Source: Lunularia cruciata
Taxonomy: Eukaryota; Streptophyta; Marchantiopsida; Lunulariales; Lunulariaceae
Direction of reading: 5' to 3'
Assembly: GCA_948567375.1 (NCBI GenBank)
Contig: OX419758.1
Span: forward strand, 1,059,001-1,123,000
DNA: 64,000 nt
The notes under the pieces were generated by a model that did not search any database, was not told where the DNA came from, and was given only the letters and a program-made list of their open reading frames with translations. Below are positions 36,481 to 47,494 of this stretch, in pieces; positions within the stretch are counted from its first letter, which is position 1, and every line of letters begins with the position of its first letter. The position numbers and the translations under genes are program-made.

Positions 36481-36535
36481 AAGGTGCCAAATAACCTTAT
36501 TGGTAATTCCTACCTTGGTGTTATACTTGAATTTG

Positions 36536-36814
36536 TCACTGGGCCATATCAAATTGAACCTTATAATGTTCAAGCCTATGCAAACCTAGAATGACATCAT
36601 AGTGTAGAGGTGCCACAACAAACCTCATACACTCCAAATACTCCTTCCTAATCTTGAATGCAACAAAATGTGAGGTATGGAATGTAGAACCCTTTCTACC
36701 ATCTGCCATCATCAATCTACTTTCAATTACTGGCTTGATAGGAATACTTAATTCCTTTGCTAGCTGCATGGACATGCAATTCTTGAACTCCAAAAATCCT
36801 ACAAGCATGATCAA
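36536..36814 (-). pseudogene. Element A: retropepsin-like segment
   Basis: About 92 residues on the minus strand match the corresponding part of element B. Shared features are an AKELXIPIKPV stretch, LMMADGRKGSTFHTSH, and an end in DVILGLHRLEHYKVQFDM, the C-terminal flap and ILG motif of gypsy proteases. The catalytic DSG triad at the front could not be read cleanly. Confidence 0.7.
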
Positions 36815-38063
36815 ATATCATACCTTGCAAATGAAGCAAACTTGTATAGATCAAGCCTTCAATCCCATTGGAACCAACCAAGCTCCTAATATGTGGCTCA
36901 AAATCTCCTATCGAGATTCTTTGTTTTCCTAATCATTTTGCTCCACAAACTCCATTTGGACGATTTGTTGAGATCACCTATTCTTCAATGAATATTCAAT
37001 AATGCAATATCCAATTTGGCAACAATAAAAGCAACTACCATTTTGTAAGAATCTTTCTCTATATGTAGTGCCAAGTGATCTCCATTGGATGGTATTAGTA
37101 TCCATTGGCCTTGGCTCCTCCGCCTATGTGTAGTGTATAGGTAGGTTCTATGAAGGTTGAGGTTGATACCAAACTGTCACAACCAAGGAGTCAAAGTGCT
37201 CAACCAACTACATGACTTCCTCCAAGCTAGTGTTTTGGCTTTCACATATTCATCTCCAATTGGGGTCACGACTTCAAGCCCCTCACAAATTGATCCAAAA
37301 CCTCACATTCTAATATATATAGAATATGCATAATGGTGTTTTAGAATTGTGTTATGTAGCTCCTTACAAAGCCAATCTACTTCAACTCTACCAACTTATC
37401 TTTTGTGGGCTTGTGTGACATTTATAGCTTAGAAGAAACCAAGTATTGCACCCTTGAATTCTCTCCATGTCAAGGTTGGTGCAACAATTTGCCACTTAGC
37501 TTGCTCTACTTGGAATCATCACCATAGCTTTGCCACTCCATCCAATTGGCTTGAAGCCTAGAGAATTGATTTTTGTTCATCTTGAAAATGTGTAGCTTTG
37601 AAATAATATTCACAATCAAACACAAAATTTTGCATTGCAATTGAGAGATTCTTGCTTTCAAATATCTTGGGCTTCAAAAATAGGATTCACTCTTCTCCTT
37701 CTCCAAATGGTATTCTCTTTACATTGTCTTGTTGTTGGTGATCTCATTCATCCATCAATCGAGTAAGGTGTTCAATTTGTTGTTGCATGGCAATGATAAA
37801 TTTAGGCACTGCTACCATGACTACTACTCTAAGTTAACATATAGATGCAACACATCCACCGTGCTCCATAAGTAACAATCGGAAGTAACAAAGAGTCATC
37901 AAACAAAGTGAATGTATTCAAAAAATTCTGCCCAAAGCATGAGATGATGAATTATGTGAAATGATGCTTGGGTAGTACATGCACACAAAAATCTCAATGG
38001 TTTGGTGAAAATGGATTTGGTGGTCTATAAATTTTATCCATCCCATTCTTGCTCTGATGCCAA
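36815..38063 (-). pseudogene. Element A: gag region and primer binding site
   Basis: Minus-strand remains of gag are present: the zinc-knuckle region near 37010-37060 and matrix-like pieces that align with element B's gag. No long frame is left. Next to the LTR, at about 38044-38063, the minus strand carries TTGGCATCAGAGC, the usual primer binding site complementary to initiator methionine tRNA (element B has TTGGTATCAGAGC). This fixes the element's orientation. Confidence 0.7.
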
Positions 38064-38569
38064 TGTAAAAGACTAAGTCCAAGGAGAGAAATAAGAGAAT
38101 TGAAGACCATAATGGAGGATCATATTGGTACATTTGAATGAGGGAAACTTTGAATGCCTAGCATGAGCTTGGGCTTTGGTATTTATAGGGAATAAATAAA
38201 GTTCTTAAGAAGCTTCTCAAGAAGCTTGCTAAAAGCCTTCTTCTTGGAATGCAAGCCAAGCTTCTCAAGAAGCTTCCTTTTAGAAGGCATCTATTTGGAG
38301 TGCAAGCTAAGCTAGTTGGAAGCTTCCCAAGACATTTCCTTCTAGAAGCTACCTATGTGGTATGCAAGCTAAGCTAGTAGTGAAGCTTCCCAAGAAGCTT
38401 CCACCTAGAAGTTACCTGCACATTATCCAATACTTATAAGATACCAAGTATTGGATACCAAGTAGCTTCTTAGATGCTTAAACAATATTCTTATAGCTCT
38501 TGGCTAATTTGGCACATTTGCTACCTCCTTAGTCTTGACTACTTTATCTGTAAACTCCATATTTTTACA
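38064..38569 (-). mobile_element. Element A: 5' LTR
   Basis: On the plus strand the unit runs TGTAAAAGACTAAG to ATATTTTTACA, with TG..CA ends (506 bases). It adjoins the primer binding site. It is related to element B's LTRs but longer, with extra copies of a motif built on AAGCTTCTCAAGAAGCTTCC between 38200 and 38410. Confidence 0.85.
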
Positions 38570-38639
38570 CTAGCCCAAGACTCTATATCTCAAAATGTTA
38601 AAATTCAGCCATTTCTTCTTGCCAATTTGAACCTTCTCC

Positions 38640-40211
38640 AATTTGGCTAACCTTTGCTAAATTTGACACACCTTTGAATACAATTGACCTCTACCAACTG
38701 CCATTGCTTGACTCATTGCTTTGTAGCATGAACTCTTCTTCTCCTTCCAAGGCTTCTCCCTTTGACTTGATTTCTCCTTCCTCTTCCTCCTCCTCCGAAG
38801 TTGATTCCTTTACTTTCACCAACATTGCCTTTGGATTAGGCTTTTGCATCTTCTTTGGCTATATAGATGCAATGTGACCTTTGGATTTATCTCTCTTTCT
38901 TGGCCTTGGGATGTCAATTTCTATAATTCTCTCCTTTCCACTCTTCTTGTAATACTCATCCCTTTCTTGCACCTGCTCCATGTAATACCGTTCATCCGCA
39001 TTTGCCTCCTTATGCAAATCTAGATAAAAGTACAACCGCATCCTATTTCTATCCTCCAAAGTTAGCAAATTCATCCCAAAGTAGAAGTGAGCTGCAAAGT
39101 GCATGAAGTAGTGTGGTTGGATGTCCATTCTCCAACCCATAATCATTTGTCCCACTTGTTGATGCAGACATTTTGCCCAATCTACTGCTTCTCTTGCAAA
39201 CATCTGATTAAAGAATATTGCTTGTTGCATCGTGACATAGGTGGTTTGCTCTAGCATGAACATTGCCATCATCATACTCACAATCCCTCTCCGCTTTGGG
39301 TCTTTATAACTATCCACCTTATACCCGTTCTTGGTGCACATTTGATTAAAAGAATTCCTCACCTAGGCAATCTCTTTTGAGGCATCACACTTTCGATAGA
39401 AGGTAGTACTTCCTATCTCTCCTGATTCTCTCCCTAGGATTAATCTCCAATTGGACTGAATCCATCCAATCGGATTCCCTCTCTTCTCTTTGTGCTTTGG
39501 CCCATCCTTGCAATCACTTGTGGAAATTTTTGCCAAGAAACCTAGAAAACTAAAATTCCAATTCCAAGCCAAGAATGTGATACAAAGTCTCAATAAGACT
39601 TTGATCCTCACCACTACATCTAATCTATGCATTGCAAGACCCCTCACCGCACTCTACTCACTAACTTTTGGAGCCATCGTGTGTTTCTTCACTCTCTTCT
39701 TGTGAAAGATTGTACTTGAGATTCTAATGTACTCTTCTTGCGTATTCAAATTTTGCATTCCTTTGGGTCAACTTTGAATAGGGACAAGGTAGCATCTAGA
39801 CATTGCAACACTTCCTCACAAAAATCTCAATTTTATAGTCCTTTGTTGATCAATTATTCTTCAGTTGCTACTCTGTGCCACTCACCAATTCTGTGACATG
39901 GTTTTCCTATCACTATCAAGAACCTCTTGGTCTTGAGGTAGTCACTTTCTTCCTGCATACTTCCTTGATTGGTAGACCCCAAATAAGTTTGTTATAGGTT
40001 CTTTGGATCAAGTTGCACTACTTGATACAAAGTCTTCATGTTTGTATTTTTCTGTTGTCCACCCCGGGTCCTTCGGACTTGACCCAAGGTTGACTTTGGG
40101 TTTATGCCAAACACACAATTCTTCAGATTTCTTCCTTGTTTAGCCCTTCATCGGGTTTACCAATGCACTTCTACTTCAAAACTTGACCAAAACAAAAATG
40201 TGGGTACCACA
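38640..40211 (-). mobile_element. Element U copy 1 (minus strand)
   Basis: The 5' end is at 40211 with TGTGGTACCCACATTTTTG on the minus strand, followed by a roughly 500-base leader and the U protein gene. The far end is lost or eroded around 38.6 kb, where element A's LTR begins. This copy sits directly in the middle of an older U fragment (40212-40792) in the same orientation. No reverse transcriptase, integrase or internal LTR was found. Confidence 0.75.
38859..39647 (-). pseudogene. U protein gene, copy 1 (unknown function)
   Basis: Two minus-strand frames, 39647-39363 and 39362-38859, are in phase and separated by a single stop. Together they give about 260 residues. The conserved features are HRLDVVVRIKVL, FLAWNWNFSF, a WRLILGRE motif after a Trp-rich turn, RNSFNQMCTKNGYKVDSYKD, VDWAKCLHQQVGQM, HFAAHFYFGMNLLTLEDRNR and a basic IPRPRKRDKSKG end. 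Copies 3 and 5 share the same order. I know no family with this pattern. It could be a gag-like or plant-transposon-specific protein, and I do not assign a function. Only one stop interrupts this copy, so it decayed recently or slowly. Confidence 0.7.
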
Positions 40212-40792
40212 TCATGCTATGCCTCTGAAAAATAATCCTACCATCCCCTTGGTGTGTGATTCTCACTCCCTCTAGATGCACAAAGACCTCACTTACTACC
40301 ATTCCCCTTCCTTGGTCTCCCTTAGGATGACTTTGCAATGGCAAAGGAAATTCACTTGTCATTCTTTGCTTCTTGGATTCAAAATCAGACTTTATAGTTT
40401 TACGTTTCTTATTCATTCTTCACACTCTCATCTACCAATAAATCAAACCTTCTACATGCACTTCTCCTATCACTATCAATTTCTCCCGCTCATGCCGTAG
40501 CCATTTTGCATGCAGTACAATCTTGAATGGCCAAACCCAAAGGAAAGTTATTACACGGCCTTTGCATCAGGTTGATCATCCCAAGGCAACATATCCTTAC
40601 TTTGGATTGAAACATGACAAGTTCAATCCGAGTCTTGACAACTACTGACCCGGGGTAACTTTCTTTGGATCAAAACAAAAAACATGAATCTTCTTCCTTC
40701 TTCTATCCTTTGCAATCAATTTGCCTTCAACTTCACACTTCTTCTTCAAAAACCTCTATAAACCATTAAAAACAAACAAAGTGTGTACCACA
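40212..40792 (-). mobile_element. Element U copy 2: 5' fragment, interrupted by copy 1
   Basis: The minus strand begins at 40792 with TGTGGTACACAC. About 430 bases later it reaches the start of a U-type protein, MTSEFPLPLQSHPKGDQGRG, which aligns with MSSNFPLPLRSRLAGDRGKG of copy 5 at 60701. After about 50 residues the sequence stops at the 5' end of copy 1 (40211). Confidence 0.75.
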
Positions 40793-40842
40793 ATTGTAGA
40801 GTTGAAGCTGATTAGCTTTGTAAGGAGCTACATCATGCAATT

Positions 40843-43800
40843 TGTGGTACCCACATTTTTTGTTTTGTTAAAGTTTTGAAGAAGAAGTGCATTAGTAAAG
40901 CCAAAGGAGGGCTAGATAGGGAGGAAATGTGAAGAATTGTGTGTTTGGCATAAACCCAAAGTTGACCTTGGATCAAGTCCAAGGGACCCAACAAGATAAA
41001 ATAAAAGGATGAGGACTATATATCAGGTAGTGCAACCTGATGCAAAGACCCTATAACAAACTTCTTTGGGTTTCGCCAATCAAGAAAGTGTACAAGATAA
41101 AAGTGACTACCAAGAGGGTTCTTGAAAGTGACAAGAAATAACTTCATAGAATTGGTGAGTGACACGAAGCAGCAATTGAAGAATGACCAATCAGCAAAGG
41201 ACTATAACATTGAGATTTCTGCAAGTAAGTACTACAATGTCTAGATGCTATCCTATTTCTATTAGAGTCAACCCAAAGGAATGAAAATTTTGAATATGCA
41301 AGAGGAGTGGGTTAGAATCTTGGGTACAATCTTTCATAAGAAGAGTGAGGAGGCACACAATGGACCCAAAAGTGAGTAAGCAGAGTGTGATGAGGGGTCT
41401 TGCAATTCATAGATTGGATGTAGTAGTGAGGATCGAGGTCTTATCAAGACTTTGCATTAATTTTCTGGCTTGGAATTGGAATTTTAGCTTTCCAAGTTTC
41501 ATGGCAAAGATTACTATGAGTGATTGCAAGGATGGGCCAAAGCACAAAGGAAAGAGAAGAAATCTGGCTCAATGGACTGAGTCGGATTGGAGATTAGTCT
41601 TGGGTAGAGAAGCAAGAGAGGTAGGAGGTACCACCTTCTATTGGAAGTGTGATGTGTTGAAAGAAACTGCCGAGGTTAGGAATTCCTTCAATTGACCGTG
41701 CACAAAGAATGAGTATAAGGTGGATAGTTATAGAGACCTAGTGCAAAGAGGGATCATGAGCATGATGATGGCAATGTTCAAGCCAGAGTGAACCACCTAT
41801 GTCATGATGCAACAGGCAGTATTCTTTCATTAGATGTTTGCAAGAGAAGTGGTGGATTGGGCAAAGTGTCTGCACCAGCGGGTGGGGCAAATGATTACTG
41901 GTTGGAGAATGGATATACCACCACACTTATTTGTACCATTTGCACCTCACTTCTACTTTGGGCTGAATCTGCTGACTTTGGAGGAGAGAAGTGGAATGCG
42001 GATTCACTTTCATCCAGATTTGCACAAGGAGGCGGATACAAATGAACAATATTACAAGGAGCGGGTTCAAGAAGGAGATGAGTATTACATGAAGAGTGAG
42101 AAAGAGAAGATAGTAGTAGTCAACATCCCTAGGCCAAGAAAGAGAGATAGACCCAAAGGAGAAATTGCATCAATACAACCACAAAAGATGCAAAAGCCTA
42201 ATCTAAAGTCAATGTTGGTGAAAGTGAAGGAACTGACTCTGGAGGAAAAGGAATCAAAAAGAGAAACGGAGTCAAAGGGAGAAGCCTTAGGAGAAGAAGA
42301 AGATTTCACACTACAAAGTGAGGAATCAAGTAGTGGCAGTGAAGGAGAAGCTGAAGTTCAACAAACACAAGGACAAGTTGTGGAAGCAGAGAAGACTAGT
42401 CCAAAGATGTCCACAATCAAGCGGAAGTGTGAGAAAGAAGAAGAAGGTGTCTTGGTATGTCAAAGAGGTGCCAAGGGAAGAGAAGTGCTCAAGAAGTTGT
42501 TGTTAGACCAAGTAAGGTTACCACTAAGATGGAGGAGAGCTTGGATGAAGAAACTTTGAAGATATGAAGATCATGTCTTTGGGGTAAGGCACCAATGGAG
42601 GAGTAACCTGACAAGAGCAAAGATGGCAAAGCCAACAATAGGCAATGTGATGGAGTGGAGTATTTGTCAAAGGTAGTAGGTCCCTTGTTGGTGTTTTTGT
42701 AGTAGAAGAAGGCAAAGATAGCGAGTGCTAACTTGGATGTGAAAGATGAATTAGCAATTGTGACAAAGTGGAGTGCGGATACCTCACTACTGCAAAGTAA
42801 GCTAAAGCAAGTAGAAATGGAAGCCACAGAACTTTAGGTGGAGGAAATGCTTTGGGGTAAGCATTCAGAAGCAATGAGGGTGGACTTGGTGAAATGTAGA
42901 GAGGAAGTAAAGGAGAAGATGCCGTTGGTTGAGGTGTTGAAGAGTGAAATTGTAGATGCACAAGTGGAGATAATACATTCAAAGGCAAGTGCAACAGTGA
43001 TGGAGCAGGAGTTGGAGAGTATGAGGACGAAAGCAGTTGACAAAACCAAGCCTAGTAGCGGGAGTTAACAAAGCATAGTTGGGAGGAAGAACAATTGTGA
43101 GGATTGTTGAGAGTAACGGAAATTCAACTTATGCTAAATCAACACGAGAAGGAAGCAATGAAGGGTGAATTTGAGGACGAGTTGACAATGTATTGCAATG
43201 AGCTGGAAGAGGAGAAAAAGAAAGAGAAAGTAGAGCCAATTATGGAATCAGATGCAATAGGAGTAGTGGTTAACAAGTTGAAGGTACTGCTTAGCACTAA
43301 AGTTGAAGGGAAGTGGGAAGAAGCCAGACTACAAGAGTTGAAGTTGTTGGTTTAGGAGACAAGGAAGAGGAAGGCAAAGGACAAAGAATTGAATAATCTA
43401 TTGATTTGTCTGTGGGATTGTATGGATAAGAAGATGTTAGAGGTAGTGGAAAATGTCTGTCTCAGATTAGATCTTGTTAGAACATACTTGGATAGACTTC
43501 ATAGTGAGGTAAAATTAGAAATGAAGTCCAAAGCAACAAAAGTAGAAATGCAAGTGTCTTTGGATCAATTACTTGAGACATTGGAGAAGAGTAGGTTGAG
43601 AGATAAAGCATTAGATAAGTTACACACCAGTGAAATTGTAGTTCATAGTGAAGAAGTAGTAGAAATAGAAAAATTAGGAGTAGAATTAGGTAGACCCAAA
43701 GAAGGAGAAATACTTGAAGGAACATCAAGTTTAGAAGCCAAAGTTGAGGCTGACATCGGATCGGATTAGTAACAGATTTGAGATATGAGGAGGCAAATAT

Positions 43801-44555
43801 AAAGAGATGCATTGTCATTTCAGATCTGTAGGTTGGTAAAGTTGTTGTAGAATGGTATTTTTGTTAGTAATTGTCAATTGCTCTACTATTTAAAGGAGGC
43901 ATTTGCAATATGTTGTTGTTCAATATTCATAATTCTTGAGAATAGATAAAGTGAAGTGTTGTGAAGCAATGCTTGTCACTTGTGTTTAATTCCAAGTATC
44001 AATCCTTTGTGTGTGTTTATGAGTGTGTGGAGAATTTTGAAGTGCAAGTCAGTGTGCTTGTTGGATATTGGATTTTGTAGCCTTGATCTTCATTCTATGT
44101 GTTTGATCTTGAGTGAAGTGCAACCAAGCAATGCCTTGACAGATCTGGAAAGAATTGTAGTGTTGGTAGTATTTTGCATTTGTGAGTGCAAGGTTAAGTT
44201 GATGTGAAGCAATATTGATCGAGGAAGTTGTGCCTTCAGTGGAGGGGTAGAACACAATTTTGAAATGAAGCTTTTTTGCAATGAAATAGCCATTTTTGGG
44301 AAGGACTGAATCATCACAATCAAAATTTGTTTGGATAGAATTTGATGGAGTTGTGATTACGGAGTGTTAATTTGTGACAAGATTGCAATCTAGCACTTGT
44401 TACTCTCTTTTGGGTGTAGTTTCTACTTGAGAGATTAAAGATAAAACCAAGAAGAACTACATTATTACTATTTGATTTGTGTTTGGATATTCCTGAATCA
44501 TATCTGTATGGGTACAAACTTTACTTACTTGATTACCGCAAAAGTGATATTTGTT
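40843..44555 (+). mobile_element. Element U copy 3 (plus strand, nearly full length)
   Basis: The unit starts TGTGGTACCCACATTTTTTG at 40843 and ends near 44555 in the eroded form of the end motif (ATTACCGCAAAAGTGATATTTG, then TTGGATTGTTAC). That makes about 3.7 kb. It has a leader of about 500 bases, the U protein gene and a roughly 780-base tail that aligns with the tail of copy 4 (58270-59065). No internal repeat of the start motif was found in the tail, so terminal LTRs inside the unit are not visible. Confidence 0.7.
41345..43769 (+). pseudogene. U protein gene, copy 3
   Basis: One frame runs from 41345 to 42559 with three stops (near 41693, 41789 and 41832). It encodes the conserved block: HRLDVVVRIEVL, FLAWNWNFSF, TESDWRLVLGRE, VVDWAKCLHQRVGQM, FAPHFYFGLNLLTLEER and IPRPRKRDRPKG. 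A long stretch rich in Glu, Lys and Ser follows. After frame changes the region continues as coiled-coil-like sequence (42838-43068 and 43104-43355). It closes with 43389-43769, whose end (ATKVEMQVSLDQLLETLEKS to DIGSD) aligns with the piece in copy 4. The predicted intact protein would have a globular block, a charged linker and a coiled coil. Function unknown. Confidence 0.65.
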
Positions 44556-44639
44556 GGATTGTTACCGTACCTCAACGTGATAGGCCATAATGCCAACTTG
44601 ATAAATAATGGAAAGGGGCCTGATAAAATGAGGTGTAAG

Positions 44640-47083
44640 CTCACGAGGGCCAACTAAGGTGAGGTTAGTTGTTGATAGCCACACTTGACCCCTGACATTG
44701 AACTCCATGTGCCTACGATGTGCATTGCCATACTACTTTTGTCAATTTTGAGCAATCTGCAATCTGTGCTTGATGCTCTCTACATCCTATTGGATTCTAA
44801 AAACAAATGTTTTAACTACGTCAACCTTGGTAGCCACCACACGGATCTTCAAGCTAGAAGGTGTCGGGAGATGCTTGCCATACATAAAGAAGAATGGAGT
44901 GACACGGGTGGATGTATTCATTGAATTGTTGTGAGAGAATTCCACCAATGGGAGTAAGGTGTCCCACCTCTCTTGCTCCTCTAAGGTGAAGCCTTGCAAC
45001 ATGTCTTCAATAGTGTGATTAGCCCACTTTGTTTGTCCATCGGTTTGTGGATAGTAAGTTGTGGACATGGCCAACTTGGTTTTGAAGAAACCAAAAATTG
45101 TTTACCAAAACAAACTAGTGAATTGAGTGCCTCAATTGTTGATGAGTACTTGAGATAAGCCATGGTGAGAGAAGACTACATCTAAGTATAATTGAGCTAC
45201 TTATAGAGTAGTCACATCCTTGGTGGTAGGGCATACATGAATCATTTTGTTGAGTCGGTCCACAAGACCACAATGGAGTCAAACCCTAAGGTGGTCTTGG
45301 GTAATTCATAGATGAGATCCATACGCACCTATTCCCAATGTTGTGTAGGAGTATAGAGAGGTTGAAGGAGCACTACAAGAGCTTGAATAGAAGCTTTATT
45401 CTATTGATATAGTAGGAAGTTCCAAACATAGTCCATCACATTGTTGCTTATCTTGGGCCAATATTAATAGCGTTGTATTGTATCCAAGGTCTTGTCCACT
45501 CCAACATGACCTGCAATGGCATAATCATGACATTTTGCTAGAATGGTGGTGCATAATTTTGGGATATTTGTGATCAATAACTTGCCATCATGAAAGGTGA
45601 TTCCTTGGATGTTGATGATGCCTTTGGATGATTGAGCTCCTACCATTTGTGGATCAGTTTTTGTAGCAGCTAGAATCTCTGGCCAGAATTCAAGGTTAAT
45701 CTTGACCTCTACCACCAAATTGTTTGCCATCGGCATTCAAGAATGCATTTGTAAGTTGCTTCTTACCTTCCACATAGGTGATTATCATGTTGAATCATTG
45801 TCGCAACTCTGCACACCAAATCTAGTGATGAGACATATCTTTTTGCATCTTGAGGTAGATTAGAGGTTTTGTGGTTTGTCTCCACTACAAATGCCTTCTC
45901 ACCAAGATAGTGCTTCCAATGCTTGGTTGTAAGGACAATGGTCAGCTCTTCTCATTTTGTGGTATGATAATTGCATTTTGCAATAACAACTTTTGAGAAA
46001 AATATGCAATTGGATGCCAACCATCATGCCATTCCTATTGTAGGACTACTCTTATTGCTATGCTTGATGCATTTATAGCCAACTTGATTGGAAATTTTGG
46101 GTCATACCACTTCAAGATTGGTGCTTGTAGATAGGCATCTTTTAATTCTTGAAAGGCCAACTCTTGTGTGGTTTCCCACGTCCACTTCTTCTCCTTGCCA
46201 AGTAGTGCCATTAAAGGGTGTGCAACCTTGGACAAGTCCTTGACAAAATCAATGATAGAACCCCGTCAACCCCAAGAAGCTCTTGAGTTGAGTCTGATCT
46301 TCTAGAGCACTCAATTTTTGAATTACCTTTATTTTATCTATTAATACTTGGATATCCTCTGCACTTACTTTATGTCCCAAGTAGTCTACTTTAGACTTGC
46401 AAAACTTGCACTTTGAGATTTTGGCATACAATTGATTTTGTCTTAGAATTTGGAAGACTTTTCATAGATGTTGTTTGTGTTCTACCATTGTCCTACTATA
46501 TACTAAGATGTCATCCAAGATGAAGATAATAGACTTATCCAAGTATGGACAAAATATGTCATTCATCAAGCTCATGAAAGTGGTAGGTGCATTGGTGAGG
46601 CTAAAAGGCATCATGAGATACTCAAAGTGGCCATACCTAATTCAAAGGCGGTTTTGTATACATCTTCCTCTACAATTTGGATTTGATTGTAACCACTCCA
46701 TAGGTCCAATTTGGTGAAGTTTCTTACTCCATTGAGTTGATCAAACAAGTCATCCATGCAAGTTAAGGGGTATTTATTCTTCATTGTTTGCTAATTGAGA
46801 CCCCAATAGTCAATACACATGTGCATTGTACCATCCTTCTTCTTCATAAAATAACAAGAGCCCCATATGGTGATACATTAGGTTGGATAAAACATTTCTA
46901 CAACATATCCTCAATTTGAGCCTTACATTCCTTCAACTCATGAGGTGATAAACAATATGGGGTCTTACAAGGAGGCATCTTCCTCGGAAGTGTCTCAATT
47001 TTATTATCTACTCTCCTTTTTGGTGGTAATCCTTAGGGTAGATTATCTAGATAGACATCTTGAAACTCATTTACCACACCCTT
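44640..47083 (-). pseudogene. Element C: gypsy reverse transcriptase, RNase H and integrase
   Basis: From the right end leftwards the minus strand gives the start of the reverse transcriptase (VVNEFQDVYLDNLP, PYCLSPHELKECKAQI), the NPD-like RNase H lead-in LMALLGKEKKWTWE (46200), an integrase zinc finger end HVGVDKTLDTIQRY (45500) and integrase core YYPQTDGQTKWANHTIEDML (45050). It ends with VWLSTTNLTS (44680), the post-integrase GDKVWLSTKNL motif. Stops and frame changes are frequent. The right end is cut at 47083 by the LTR of element B. No LTR of C itself was recognised on the left. Confidence 0.85.
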
Positions 47084-47494
47084 AAGCCGAGGAGAGAAAT
47101 AGGAGAATGGAAACTCACATTGGGACACTTGAATGAGGGAAAATTCCAAATGCCTAGCATGAACTTTGGCTTTGGTATTTATAGGTAGCATACAAGACCC
47201 GTGAAGTTTCTCAAGAAGCTTCCTTGAGCCGCTTTCTTGGAGTGCAAGCCAAGTTAACCAGGAAGCTTCTCAAGAAGCTTCCTTCTAGAAGCCACCTACT
47301 TGGTGTGCAAGCTAAGCTAGTTAGAAGCTTCTAGAAGCTTCCTTGTAGAAACTACCTACTTAGGGTTCAAGTTAACTAGTTGGGAAGCTTCCTAAGAAGC
47401 TTCTTAGATGCTTCTAGAATATTCTAGGCTATTTTGTCTTATTCTCTACTTTGTAAGCCCGACTAACTTCATTTCTAAACTCCATATTGTTACA
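47084..47494 (-). mobile_element. Element B: 3' LTR (missing its last ~12 bases)
   Basis: This aligns with the 5' LTR at 52261-52669, running from AAGCCGAGGAGAGAAATAGG to CCATATTGTTACA on the plus strand. The TGTAAAAGACCA terminus present at 52261 is absent here, replaced by element C sequence, so the outer end was trimmed or lost. It contains the same AAGCTTCTCAAGAAGCTTCC repeats. Confidence 0.85.
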
